DNA of 64,000 nucleotides from the NCBI GenBank assembly GCA_033675265.1, contig JAUJYZ010001197.1:154501-218500 (forward strand). The letters are read 5' to 3'. The stretch is from Actinostola sp. cb2023. Lineage: Eukaryota > Cnidaria > Anthozoa > Actiniaria > Actinostolidae. The notes under the pieces were generated by a model. That model saw only the letters and a program-made list of their open reading frames with translations, had not been told where the DNA came from and did no database searches. The position numbers were made by a program, and so were the translations under genes. Below are positions 10,054 to 21,140 of this stretch, piece by piece; position 1 is the stretch's first letter, and every line of letters begins with the position of its first letter.

Positions 10054-10482
10054 CTGAAACGAAATGAGAAAAAAAGGGAAAATGAGAAGTTTCAAATATA
10101 TTATTATTTTCTTAAATTCCTATTTTTCCTTAGTTTTCATTTCACTTTCTTTCCTTTGTTTCTTTCTTCCGTTTTACTTGCTCTTTCTCACTTTATTTCT
10201 TTTCTTCCCTCCGTTCCTGCATTTTGGCGTAGTTCATGCACAACACGTCTCGTTTTCGTTCGGCTTTAAACTACTACATGCTGTCACGCGTGTTCCACAA
10301 TCTTCCAGAGCATAGAAATTTAGCTAGAAATATTGGCATGTATAACTCGCACGGTTATATATAAGGGGAAATAAGCCCACAGTTCACCGGAAATACACAT
10401 TCCCAAAGACTATTTTTATCAACTGTCTATGAGGTAAGAGAATATGACCCCGTGGGTAGATGTGTACGGTACTAGTCCCAAC

Positions 10483-10725
10483 AGTGTCGTTTTCGTATGA
10501 GTGGGAAACCTACGGTACTGTGACATTCAAATGGCTTCCTTTCTGAACCAATCGAAAAGCGTCCAGATGCATCTCATCCAATCATACTCTTTCAATACGG
10601 CACGGTACCGTGACACTCAAATGGCTTCCTTTCTCCAATCAAACTCTTTCCATGACGGCAAGGCGCGGTGCGGTGCAGTGACGTACGGTGCGGTAACTTT
10701 CCCACTCGTATACGGAAACGACTCT
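10483..10725. mobile_element. 243-bp MITE with GTCGTTTTCGTA..GAGTGGGAAA ends
   Basis: Left end AGTGTCGTTTTCGTATGAG and right end CGTATACGGAAACGACTCT form imperfect inverted repeats of about 27 bp. The inside has two copies of ACGGTACNGTGACA(C)TCAAATGGCTTCC. A related, interrupted copy lies at 13066-13611. No coding frame. Confidence 0.7.
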
Positions 10726-12319
10726 AATGACGTAGCAGGGTTGTGCGATGAGTCGGTATGTAGGTTGAGAAGTTAGGGTCGCGATGCTCTCCTTTGCAGG
10801 CATTTCTAGTGTCGGTCCTTCCTATTCCCTCCCTATACTCAACGCCTACAAGCGATCAGAACTGACATTGCATTCCTGGTTTTCACCAATCACAGCACAC
10901 CTTGTGAGGAGGGGTTTGAGAATACAATTCCATTCAATAATCCGGGTCTAAAATCCATGCATCGAGTTGGATCATCAACCCATAGTTTGATTAAAACTGA
11001 ATGCACCATGGTCATATACCTACCCACCCCCACCCCCAATCATTATGATTTGTATACAATCACTTACGATTGGCCTGGCTTGTTGATATCTGATAAACGA
11101 GAATTACAAACGAAACGATTGATAACCACATTCTGTAAGATAAACACAAAACAAACCATTTCAATTCCACATCACTTATCGATGTTTAGTATTGGCTCGA
11201 GTGAGCGAGTGATATCGAGCAGGATAACTTTGTTATGTTCGTGATCTGTAATTATTTGTACAGCTAGTCATAATATTGGTTAAGAATTCCGTACATATAT
11301 ATATTACATCAGGGATTTCTGTATCACAGTTCAAGAACGCAAAATCCGGAGCCTGAAACTGGTTCGAGCGTGTTTCAGCGCATCTAGTTCAGTAATCTTT
11401 GAGCCACAGCCCGGGGCCACAGCCTAAAGACGGCACGCGTCTATATTAAAATATATATTCCCATATCAAGCCTTTCTGTATTTTCACAACTTACCTTGTG
11501 TGAGTAGCGCACTGTCGTTGATTCTGATCGTCTAAATAAGCGCGTTTGGTTTGGAATGACTGTGAATGTACTGACGCAAGTACGTGAACGTTCTGCCTAT
11601 GATGAACTGAAATTCTGAAGTTTCCGATTATCAGTTGGTTGTCTTGGTAACGCTTAATGATATAGGCCTTATGACCCCACTCAAATTAATACGACATTTT
11701 GGCTTCCTGTGTTACTCTTTTCCTTATGCTCGCAATGACGAAAATAGAATTGCATAAAGCTGCTGACTGTTAACACTGCGGACACCCTCGCTTATCGAAT
11801 ATTATTATTTGATCATTTGAAGACTTTTGTTTACAACAGAGTGGCCAACTCGTGGATTGCCCCAAAGTTGTGAGCCTGCGATGCACTTCAGCGGCAACGT
11901 AATGAAAGTTTACCGCCGAATGAGTGATCCCATGTCATCCATATAACTCGTGGATTACATAAGGGAAGAGGAATTTTGCAGACACTTTTGTTTACCGAAG
12001 ACGTAGCCTTTCGCATTCATGCCGATTTGGAAATGTAGACTGACCTTGAAATAGTTTTTGAGTGACCGCGTGAAAAAATATATTTTGTAATCGTAGATTC
12101 AGATAATATGTTGGATACCTGTGGCGCTTCACTGTCACTCACTGCGAGACGTCTTTTGCGGTGAACAACCGCGTTAAGACGAAAACGCAGGCGCGGAAGC
12201 ATACAGGAAATAAAGCCGGACGGCCCTGACACTGAAATCACAGCGCACAAATAAATTATTTAATTAATTTCGTTTATTATTGCCATTCAATAATGTACCA
12301 TATATAAGGTGCATACTAC
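10726..12319. other. large intron segment, no exon seen
   Basis: About 1.6 kb between the chitin-binding exon at 10 kb and the FN3 exon at 13.7 kb. I found no splice-bounded domain and no clear repeat. The unsupported phase jump between those two exons means a small missed exon could lie here or at 14 kb. Confidence 0.4.
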
Positions 12320-13009
12320 CAGGGGCGTAGCGTGTGTTTTTTGCAATGTACGCACATAGCAACGAGCGCCGAAGGCGTGAGCTTCTAGTGGGGTGAGGGG
12401 GCAGGCCCCCCTGAAAATTTAGAAATCTAGAGCCTTGGAAATACCATTTTCTTCGTTCCAGCGGACTTTCTTGCTACATAAATACATAGTAAAATGCATT
12501 TATCACTCAGTTTTATGGGGGGGATTTATGTAAAGGTTATATAAAGGATTCAGAAAAGGATTTATGTAAAGGTTGTGTAAATGATTTATGAGTATTGGTT
12601 AAAGGATTTATGTAAACAGGTTATATATACCGCTACCGTTATATATAGCGATATAATAACACGAGGCGAAGCCAGTTTTTTGGTATTTATTTTGTTTGAG
12701 ACTGTACTAACTACAATCATCATTATACATGCCTACAATGACTGACTGAAAGGGGAAATGTATTGGGGGACACAATCTGATGAGCGGCGAAGGTGCAAGC
12801 TCGTAGGAGGATGCGGGGGTATGCTCCCCGAAACTTTTTTGAGGTATAGGGTCTCCAAAATAGCATTTTCCTGCCTTCTGTGAGTAGTTTCCAGCAAGTA
12901 ATCTGCCGTGAGCTGTTAAGATTTTGTCCTAGATTTCATTTTATTTTCAATATTTTTATGTTTTTTATAATATATACATATATTAAGGATTTCAAATTGT
13001 ACGCCCCTG
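12320..13009. mobile_element. hAT-like non-autonomous element, 690 bp
   Basis: Termini CAGGGGCGTA and TACGCCCCTG are perfect 10-bp inverted repeats, flanked on both sides by ACTAC. Inside, a segment starting GAGCGCCGAAGGCGTGAGCT recurs in diverged form at about 12783 (GAGCGGCGAAGGTGCAAGCT), so the element looks internally duplicated or composite. The CAGGGGCG end is hAT-like; the 5-bp flank is shorter than the usual 8 bp, so the family is tentative. Confidence 0.65.
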
Positions 13010-13065
13010 ACTACATTAACCTTGCAGCTATCAACAAAGTACCGAATAACTGTATCGAGTAATAT

Positions 13066-13611
13066 AGAGTCGTTTTCGTACGAGTGGGGAATTTATCTAA
13101 GGTACCGTGACACTCAAATGGCTTCCTTCAGTAAACCAATCAGAAAGCATGCAGATGATCTCATTCGATCAAACACTTTCAATACGGCACGGTCAGGGGG
13201 GAAGGGGTATAACTCTCATATTGAAAGGGACGGAGATAATCGTCGTCTATTTTAGGGGTGTAAATTACGTTTTTTTTTTGCCGATCCCTTAGAGTGTTCA
13301 CATACGACGGAACGCCAATATTTTTAGCTATCAAGGTATCAGTTAGGTTTGCTCGCGAAGATATAAACACGACCTATATGGTGCTGGTGGTCTAGACCGA
13401 TCAGGCAGGACATCTGTAATGTTTCTGGTTTAGAATGGTATCTTTTAGGGGTCAAATAAAGCAAAAGCCACGCCCGGATTGGTCGATTTCCTTTAGGGGT
13501 TTAATTCAAATTTTCCTACGATCATCCCCGTCCTTTTCACATGGAAGTCCCTGCCCCGCGGGGGCACTATACGGTACCGTAACTTTCCCACTCATACATG
13601 CGAGAACGCAG
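13066..13611. mobile_element. interrupted second copy of the 10483 MITE family
   Basis: Starts AGAGTCGTTTTCGTACGAG and continues with GGTACCGTGACACTCAAATGG as in the copy at 10483, then after about 125 bp is replaced by about 370 bp of unrelated sequence. It ends with ACGGTACCGTAACTTTCCCA and a decayed right terminus. A second sequence has apparently inserted into it. Confidence 0.6.
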
Positions 13612-13659
13612 ATAACTGTAAGAAATGATTGGGTGACGTGAAAAATATATGGCTCCTAC

Positions 13660-13930
13660 TTAGGGGTCGTCAATGCGGTTATTGCAGTAGTTCCCCCTCC
13701 AGCCTTATTGAAAGCCTGGATTGTAAACACGTACATTCTACCAGGTGTAAGGCCAGTAAAAATGTGCGACAGAGCATTGGGCGGCACAATGCTTTTCTTT
13801 CCCTTTTGGCCGAATATATTGATGAGATAATGGCGAAGTGGCCTTGTGAAGCGATTGGGTTTTCTCCATGTTAACTTGATTGTCGTACCGTTGATGGCTC
13901 TCAACTTGACACTTTCAGGAGTCGAGGGTG
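13660..13930 (-). CDS. fibronectin type III exon
   Basis: FN3 domain after the acceptor ATTTTTCAG: PSTPESVKLRAINGTTIKLT, then WRKP, LRHYLINIFG, the core FTGLTPGRMYVFTIQAFNKA, and ends GGGTTAITALTTP. It starts in phase 1. The only nearby donor (GTAGGA) gives phase 2, unlike its neighbours; alternatively the frame stops at the next codon (AAG TAG). Either an exon between this and 10053 is missing from my model or this copy is damaged. Confidence 0.8.
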
Positions 13931-14534
13931 CTGAAAAATAATGTTAACAATCAACTGTTTGAATAATTAGACGGAAATCTGGCTATCACAGTGGTGGATC
14001 CAGGATTTCAAAAAGGGGGGTTCCAGAAAAGCTACTTCCTGCAGCATTTTATGGACAAACCATAATTTCAACTTCATTCTAATTAGCTGAAGAACATGAT
14101 TGGCTTCACAAAGGGGGCCGTTCCATGGAACCGTCCCTGGAACCGCTACTGTATCAAACACATTGTGAACACATTGGCACATGCATCGGCGTACACGAGG
14201 TCGATCGGAGTTCATATAAGGATTATCTTTGGAATGCTGCATCAGCATGTGACTTTACTTATTAAAAACACATTTTAATATCGTAAGAATGTTGTGCATT
14301 GCTACAACCCTGATAGCAGCATGTCTTATTCGTATTTTCTACGGATAACTGCCTTTAAAAGGCGACAGGCCGGTACCGTTACTTATAGCTACCAGTAAAA
14401 CATACTGGATAGACCAATACGCTTTGCGCGCGCCGTGGTTATTCAATTTTGCCAGCTACCTTTTACTATGTTACACGTGTTTTAGTTCTTTTTTAAATTC
14501 TGTATTTCCAAATTCAGGTGCTAAATATAATAAT

Positions 14535-14578
14535 TATTATTGTTGCTGTTGTTGTTTTCGTGGTTGTTGTTTTCGCGG

Positions 14579-14634
<56 letters not shown>

Positions 14635-14657
14635 GCTGTTGTTGTTGTTGTTGATGA
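14535..14657. repeat. (TTG)n microsatellite
   Basis: About 35-40 TTG/GTT triplets with a few interruptions (TTGCTG, TTTTCG). Long Cys or Val homopolymer frames across it are artefacts of the repeat. Confidence 0.95.
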
Positions 14658-14842
14658 TGTTAAAATGTCATTTTTTTATTTAAAAGAAGGTGGAATAAAA
14701 TTATATGCTGTGGTACAAGTTTTAAGACTTAGCTATACAACATTTTTATGCGATCCCGGCCACGTACGTATATCATGAATCACAAGCGTGCAAAGCGTAA
14801 TGAATGGTCTACCCTGGGTATTTAAATGGGTATACTCCTTAC

Positions 14843-15064
14843 CAATGAGGATTTCTGGCTTTGGGTTTTCTCCACATTTCACTTCTACATTGCACAACCA
14901 GTCACACCATTTGTCGATGGGATCGAACAGCATTCCGTCGGGACATTTACCAAATGTGGCATTACCAGAATTACACGTTATGTAGGTTTGGCAAGACATG
15001 GGGTCAGCGTAGCTGCCGTCGGCACGGTTGACACAAAACCGTTTGTCGGTTGACAGCTTTTGTA
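14843..15064 (-). CDS. type-2 chitin-binding (CBM14) exon
   Basis: Exon from acceptor CTTTTCTCAG to donor GTAAGG, phase 1 to phase 1. It reads KRFCVNRADGSYADPMSCQ, YITCNSGNATFGKCPDGMLF and DKWCDWLCNVEVKCGENP. All six CBM14 cysteines are present plus one extra (CDWLC). Second chitin-binding module of the gene. Confidence 0.85.
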
Positions 15065-15139
15065 CTGAGAAAAGATTGAAACAAAAAGTATCACTGAAAA
15101 GATTCAATTGGGCACTTGAAAGAGGATGAAAAATAGATT

Positions 15140-15390
15140 AGCTGCCCACAGGCAGCCCAACCATTTCTTCGATCTGAGACTTGTTTTAAATAAGAAGATA
15201 TGCGCGCGTATTTTAGACGGACTTCCTGTGGTAGTGCGTTCGAACGCAGGAAATCGTCTGCCTTTGTTCCCTAGTGAAATACTCTAGCTATTGAACGGTA
15301 AACGTAGCTGATTCCGTGCGTAGTACACAGGGAGCCCAATATAAAAAAACGTATTTTATCCCGCGCGCTTTACCACAGGAAGCCCACCAA
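15140..15390. repeat. cluster of CCACAGGnAGCCCA motifs
   Basis: CCCACAGGCAGCCCAACC at about 15146, CTTCCTGTGGTAG at about 15222, ACACAGGGAGCCCAAT at about 15325 and TACCACAGGAAGCCCACC at about 15371. Same family as 3500-3670 and 5080-5185, in mixed orientation, probably pieces of one MITE family. Confidence 0.4.
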
Positions 15391-15734
15391 AAAGACGTGC
15401 GCAAAAATAATCGTTTTATTCAGTTTTATCATTACAATAACCCTAATCTCCCTCCGTTCCCTCTCCTAAGTAATCCTGTTTTAGCTCTGGCTTATTATCC
15501 TTTGTAAGCGATTGTGTCTACTGTAAGCGATCACTTTCTTTGTGTGATTGCTTATCATAGGGCCCACTCTACTTTGGTCGTCCTTTGGTAGAGAGGTTCA
15601 GAAGAGGACTGGGATTATTTTTCTAGCCTCCAGTACTCTTCCTCCTCTCTTGCCACAGGGAAAGCAAGCAGTGAATATCTGGTAAATCTGCTCGTCACAC
15701 AATGGATCGGTTTCTAATCTAACAAATATCTTAC

Positions 15735-15908
15735 CACATTTTACTTTGCTTCTCCAGTAGCAATATCTGTGGACAGGGTCGAAGATAGTCATATCAGGAC
15801 ACTTTTTAAAGTAGGTCATTCCTGATTGGCAGTTGATGAACCTTTCACAAGACCTGGGATCTGAGTACAAGCCATCTGGACGCCCGATGCAGAACAAAAT
15901 ATCAGGAC
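15735..15908 (-). CDS. type-2 chitin-binding (CBM14) exon, most upstream seen
   Basis: Exon from acceptor TTCAATTCTCAG to donor GTAAGA, phase 1 to phase 1. It reads PDILFCIGRPDGLYSDPRSC, FINCQSGMTYFKKCPDMTIF and VHRYCYWRSKVKC, the full six-cysteine pattern. The 5' exons of the gene, including any signal peptide, were not found in this window; further upstream exons may lie beyond 16 kb. Confidence 0.87.
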
Positions 15909-16400
15909 CTGAGAATTGAAATGATTTGAAAAGGAAAAATTTGAAGTATAATTAACATATTTGAATTGCGCATTATGGTCTAGCATTGTGATACACTTGC
16001 AATCTATCACCATCATTGTCACCGCATTGAATAACATTTTAAATTCTAATCATCATTATATTTTGTCGTAATAACAATAGTAAGAGATGGTCCCGAGAGT
16101 GTCTGAGTTAGGAACCACTGTTTTAATGAGTAACACTTATCCCGCCTACCCTTCATCAGTAGGTGTCAACCTCAACTACCTTAGTACCCTCCCCTCTTCT
16201 CCCTTCCCCCAACAAAACTTTTTTGCAGGCCATGAACAAAGAACCCAATCCGCACACCGAAAGTAGGTTCGTCACGTGACTAGTACGTCTTAATATATCA
16301 TCACCTCTTTGCCTGGTTGGCTGATATCTGGTAACATATGAAGATGAGCAATATAATGAATTTCAGCATTCTGTAACGTAAGAATAAAAGATATGAAGTC

Positions 16401-16478
<78 letters not shown>

Positions 16479-17500
16479 TAATTATTAGTAGGAAAATACC
16501 TGATAGATGCAGAGTCTAATCTAAGACATGGTATTTCGATCGCTGAACAGAATTACATATTCCTAGTATTAAAATGTGTATATTCTCAGTGTTGTCTGCA
16601 TGATATGCAAAGCTCAGGCAAAGGAATAGACGTTACTAATGATGTCACTGTGAAAATCAGCGGGCCTAACGCAAGCATAAGCGCAAGCACAAGAGGTATT
16701 TTGTCACTGTGAAAGCGGGCGTAGCGCAAGTATAAGCGCAAGCGGTTCAAAATCGTTCAATTTCTTATGCTTGCGCTTATATGTTTCCGTCGGATCCATT
16801 TTATGCACATGACACAATTTCTCATGGTTAATTGTGCTTGTGCTTGCGGCGTTAGTGAAAACCGGGACGCCAGGCTTAAGTGGTATATTAAAGCCTTACC
16901 ACAATAAAGTATTTTGTACTGTCACTGAGTCACGTATAAACGCTGGTTGACTTCTGCCCTTCATGAATTGTAAAGTAGCGTAACCCTATTATAAGTATGT
17001 CTGAAAGCGACTCCAGCATTCTGTATAAGGATACAAAAGCTTACAGATTCTCATCCCTTGGGTATCATACCAAATCATTTTGTTCAGTAAATTCTAGGTA
17101 CCTTTACAGATCCTACCTTTATTTTCAGTATAAATCTTGTATCTCTTGTCTCGGTTTGGTTGGGCTGTAACGTTGTGGTGCCCTCTTATTGAGGTATTTA
17201 TAATCGTTCGATATGTCTCAGATAGTCTATGTTATGCTCTCCGTCATCCTTCCGTTACGACACGTTATAGTATTCCATTTTCCTCTCCGGATATGGGCTG
17301 CAAACGCGCGGAAAGATGAAGATGCCGAAAAAATAAGAGAACAATTGATGCGGTTATTGATATGTGCAAAGGGTCACTGGTGTGATACATGAGTAACAAC
17401 ATGTACAAGAAATTATAGGTACTGTGTACTACAAAGAGAGAAGGAACGCGCCTCAAAGCTCTAAAGGTCAGGGCCTGGTGGGATGGACGTGTTTAGGGAG
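15909..17500. other. no gene seen; microsatellite and a MITE-like repeat
   Basis: Contains a (TTA)n microsatellite at about 16399-16478. At about 16640-16870 there is an inverted-repeat unit built from GCGCAAGCATAAGCGCAAGC and its complement (CTTATGCTTGCGCTTAT, TTGTGCTTGTGCTTGCGG) with GTGAAAA near both ends, probably a MITE. No supported exon. Confidence 0.5.
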
Positions 17501-17533
17501 TATTAATATGCTTGGATGTGCTGTGCTGCGCTC

Positions 17534-17601
17534 ATGCTCGAGGATCCAGCGGTTTTTATCACTTTGGAGCGCCGGGCAAAAACCGCTGGATCCTCGAGCA
17601 T
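17534..17601. repeat. perfect 24-bp-arm hairpin inside a CTG-rich repeat
   Basis: ATGCTCGAGGATCCAGCGG plus five T is followed, after a 20-base loop, by its exact complement ending CCGCTGGATCCTCGAGCAT. GCTGTGCTGCGCT units lie on both sides in the same orientation, so the hairpin interrupts a tandem repeat. It may be an insertion, a small structured RNA locus, or a cloning/assembly oddity (it contains XhoI and BamHI sites). Confidence 0.75.
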
Positions 17602-17653
17602 TGTGCTGCGCTGTGCTGCGCTGTGCTGCGCTGTGCTGCGCTGTGCTGCGCTG
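17602..17653. repeat. (GCTGTGCTGC)n tandem repeat
   Basis: About five perfect 10-bp units to the right of the hairpin, with one or two related units to its left at 17517-17532. Confidence 0.85.
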
Positions 17654-18052
17654 AGGTTTCAGATCGACCCATGTCCTGTGCAATTTTATTCGTTAACTGT
17701 CCAGCGTAATTGAACATAAAAACATCTTACTAGAATGAAATATATATAATCTTATTGTAGCTTGAAAAAAATATGGAGTCTTGGGTGTGACCTACATTTG
17801 TGTTGAGTAATAATGACTGATCATGAATCGACCAGAACTTGATTAGAAAATATCCAAAATGCCTGTTGTGTAGTCGAAACATATTTTCGTCAAACCGTAA
17901 CGAATGACTGGGAGACTCGGGCGATGAAGGAAAGGAGGGGAGGCTACGAAGCGTCCACGAACACTGTTGCGTCCACCCAGATGCGCATGCGCCCCGGATA
18001 ACATTCCCGAAAAATTATGCGTGACAATGCGTGACACTATGTTTGCCAACAC
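17654..18052. other. no gene seen
   Basis: Unique AT-moderate sequence between the hairpin repeat and the first MITE. No supported exon. Confidence 0.4.
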
Positions 18053-18374
18053 ATGGACCTTTCCGTAGTTTCCCAGAATGCTTCATGATTCTGCGCGTGC
18101 AAGCGAGGTCAGGGATAAAAATAGATCGAAAATATTAGAGAATGAATTGAAGAAATTCAGTAAAAAACTTAGACTTTTAAATTAAAGTGCGTAAGAAGAA
18201 TCACAAAGATAGATGAAAATTCTCAAGCAAAGAACATATTTTTCTTCTGTTCTTGATTCGTTACAGTAGTCATATTTTCCTCAATACACGATCAATTCTA
18301 AATATTTTTTACCCCTGACCTCGCTTGCACGCGCAGAATCATGAAGCATTCTGGGAAACTACGGAAAGGTCCAT
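18053..18374. mobile_element. MITE with perfect 62-bp inverted arms
   Basis: The left arm (starts ATGGACCTTTCCGTAG, ends AAGCGAGGTCAGGG) and right arm (18313-18374) are exact reverse complements over 62 bp. The 198-bp centre is AT-rich and non-coding. Identical arms suggest recent insertion or gene conversion. It abuts the next MITE with no gap. Confidence 0.85.
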
Positions 18375-18532
18375 ACAATACTACAATAAAGTCACGTGAT
18401 TCGTTATGTTTTCAATTTCTGCGCGCGAAACTGTGACTTTACATTCAGTTCTCACTGCCGTGTAATTTTACATCTCAAATTGATATTCCACGCGAGGAAA
18501 TTGAATACATAGTGACTTTATTGTAGTATTGT
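18375..18532. mobile_element. 158-bp MITE with perfect 21-bp inverted ends
   Basis: Begins ACAATACTACAATAAAGTCA and ends with its exact complement. Non-coding inside. It begins at the very base after the previous MITE, so one of the two probably inserted at the edge of the other. Confidence 0.8.
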
Positions 18533-20729
18533 AGTCTTTTCATCTGGACAACCTTTTTGAGAATGACTGTATGAGCATGCAGTCCATACCACGCGACCAT
18601 GTAAAAGCGCCTTTTCCGAGCAACTTCCGGTGACTCTTATTTTCTCATTTATATTAGCAATTATATTTTCACCCAAATAGAAATGCACAGATTCATTAGC
18701 TTTACTAAGTTTTGTCATTTATAGTACACTCTACAAAATTAAAACAACTGGTCTCATTGAGTAGATAGTAGTCATTGAGTTGTCAATGAAATTGTTCCGC
18801 CATCCAAAGTCCATCCCCGCCATTCTCAAAACTTATAATTATTCCACAAGCACGTGTTACCCATCATGCTGTTCGCTATATTTACACAATCATCCTTGAC
18901 AACGCACATAAGATATCAATGAAGCAAAGCAAAAGAAAGTCATTCGACCAAAGCCATGGGAAAATAGCTGTGATCGTGGAGTGTTTACGGTAAGTAACAA
19001 GCCTTTTATATCTCTGTATTGTTTGAAGGCAAAAGACGGATGATTTAGATTTTTTTTTGGGAGTTCCATTCGAAATAATTTGAGAAAATTCGTCTGTTTG
19101 TTCAACGACAACGCTTCGCTTTGCTTCAGTGTCGCCACAATTCAGAAATGTTGTATTCTATCATCTGAAAGAGTCGATCTGCATCTAAAAGTCGTTTCTT
19201 CTGTGAAATATCGTCTTGAATGCTTTGACAAGACATGTTTATGACTAATTGCACCATTTTTGGCGGAGTTTGTTCGTTTCGAAAGCGCGCGCTGGATTAG
19301 TTGGCTTATTTCTATGGCTTTGTTTGATGTTACTTATGATCCTACACTACAGTATTTTGTTCTGTAGTTTCTCTTCAATGACCAATGAAATGCTCAAAGC
19401 TAAACGTTGGTCCAGCATTTCCAGATGATTCAGATTCAGAGCCGTGGCTAACTAATGTAATGTGCAAGTTATTGATGCGTTTATACAAAGGAATGCATAT
19501 ATTAATTTTTGCGCGCGACACCAACTTTGAAGGCTCGTACTTTCGCTAATATTGCTCTCCTGAATTTGAAACTTTGTGAATTTGTAGACAACTCGGTATT
19601 CTAAAATACTGCAAAAGATAAACGAATGAAATGCAATATTTCGCAAGTTAGGATCGATCAAATATCGCTCCCGCCGTTTCTTTGCAGCCGATCCAAAGGA
19701 CGCGCGGTCTGGTATGACCTCCCTACTTGTGGCCACGCTTGCTTGTGTTGCCGATCTAGATATTCTTTGCCAATGTACAACTACCATTTACAAAGGTAAA
19801 GCCCTCTACTGTAACCACGGCATTGATCATATCGAAAATGTCATGAAATAAGGGTTCTCTGAACATTGATTACATGGATTCATTACATGTATATTTCCTC
19901 AGATATGGACAACACATGACACATGGACAACGCAGTTGAATCCACGCAGTGCCATGAATATTTCTCTGTGAGTACATAATTATATGGGTTAACTTTTGAA
20001 GCTTGCCAATGAGCAAGCTAAAACTTTGAAGAGGGAATGTCAACATGATTTTAAAATACTAAGCAAAAGATGGTGTGATAATCTGGAATGTTTGTTCTGA
20101 ATTAATTAAACTTGTTAAAAAAGTTGGGATGAGTTTTATAAACTTCAAACTTGTCATATTCTCAAGACTTAAACCTTTGCTTATATCTGAGTCTTATTTT
20201 TCACAGAAATCTCATTAAAAGAACATATAAAATTAGCATAGAAAACAATGGCAGGCTTAATACCAACATGTGTTTTGTCAACTATTGTCCTTTTTGCTAA
20301 TCCTATAATTTGTAAAGAGAAAAATGTTCATATTTAACATGCATTTCAAAAAATTCAAATCTGTTATATGCTGCTTAAACATGTGTTCAATAATCTGTAA
20401 AATGTTAAAAAACTATTTGAAAAATAATTCTGAACAAAATGGAAACCTAAAATCAATATTGAAGACAACAACAGATAATCCACAGATGAGTGGTTTAGTA
20501 TTGTCTTGTTATGCTAATGCTTTCCCTATGTATTTCATTTCCATGACAAGTTTTTTTTCAAAGGAGTGAATTACTGCATTTGTAATCTTATATTGTGAAT
20601 GAATTTCTTTACCAAACAATTTTCTGTTGAACCTCATTTGTACATGAAATATTTTGTTTTTGGTATCTTTCAAATGCTGTTGATTGTGAGATTCTCTTGG
20701 AGAGAGCAATGGCAAAATACAATACGGCT
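18533..20729. other. no firm gene; possible 5' exons of an unknown transcript
   Basis: Two weak candidates only. A donor-like GTAAGTAAC follows ATGGGAAAATAGC at about 18955-18991. A splice-bounded stretch at 19903-19967 (acceptor TTTCCTCAG, donor GTGAGT) has one open frame reading WTTHDTWTTQLNPRSAMNIS. Without a longer frame or domain I do not call a gene. The rest is AT-rich. Confidence 0.25.
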
Positions 20730-21140
20730 CAATGACTAATGTAACATGGAAGGGCAAGCATATCAGAAACTAGGCTATTCTTTACAGCTCATCTTGATCT
20801 GATGATCATTATATATTATTATTATTTCATGGTGCTCAAAAGATTCAAAGTCTTTTAACACAGAAGAGGTATTATTTCATTGTTCTAAAAGAATGGAAGT
20901 CAGAGTCTATGTAACATGGAATTGCATATCAGACCCATTGAAATTATGGCTAAAACTATGCTGTCCATTAGAGCTTTGCTAGTAATTCAATCACAATAAT
21001 ATAATCATTATATATTATTATTATTTTGTCATTCTCAAAATATTCGTAGTCTTGTAACATGCAGAACATGTTGAAATGTGGCTCATTGATCACAGTAACA
21101 CAGAATGCATAACTACTATGCTGTTCTTTACAGCTTATCA
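20730..21140. repeat. diverged tandem repeat of about 175-185 bp, 2-3 units
   Basis: GTAACATGGAAGGGCAAGCA (20739), GTAACATGGAATTGCATATC (20911) and GTAACACAGAATGCATAAC (21097) each introduce similar sequence, and ATCATTATATATTATTATTA recurs about 190 bp apart. Old local tandem duplication. Confidence 0.6.

Noticed and set aside
13985..14040. hAT terminus (CAGTGGTGGATCCAGGA)
   Set aside because: It resembles common hAT ends, but I found no matching right end or target duplication, so I did not list it as an element.
14424..14778. Poly-Cys and poly-Val frames
   Set aside because: Translation of a TTG microsatellite.
19452..19787. 111-codon minus frame with a basic segment
   Set aside because: No domain, no splice support, second half very AT-rich; could not be told from chance.
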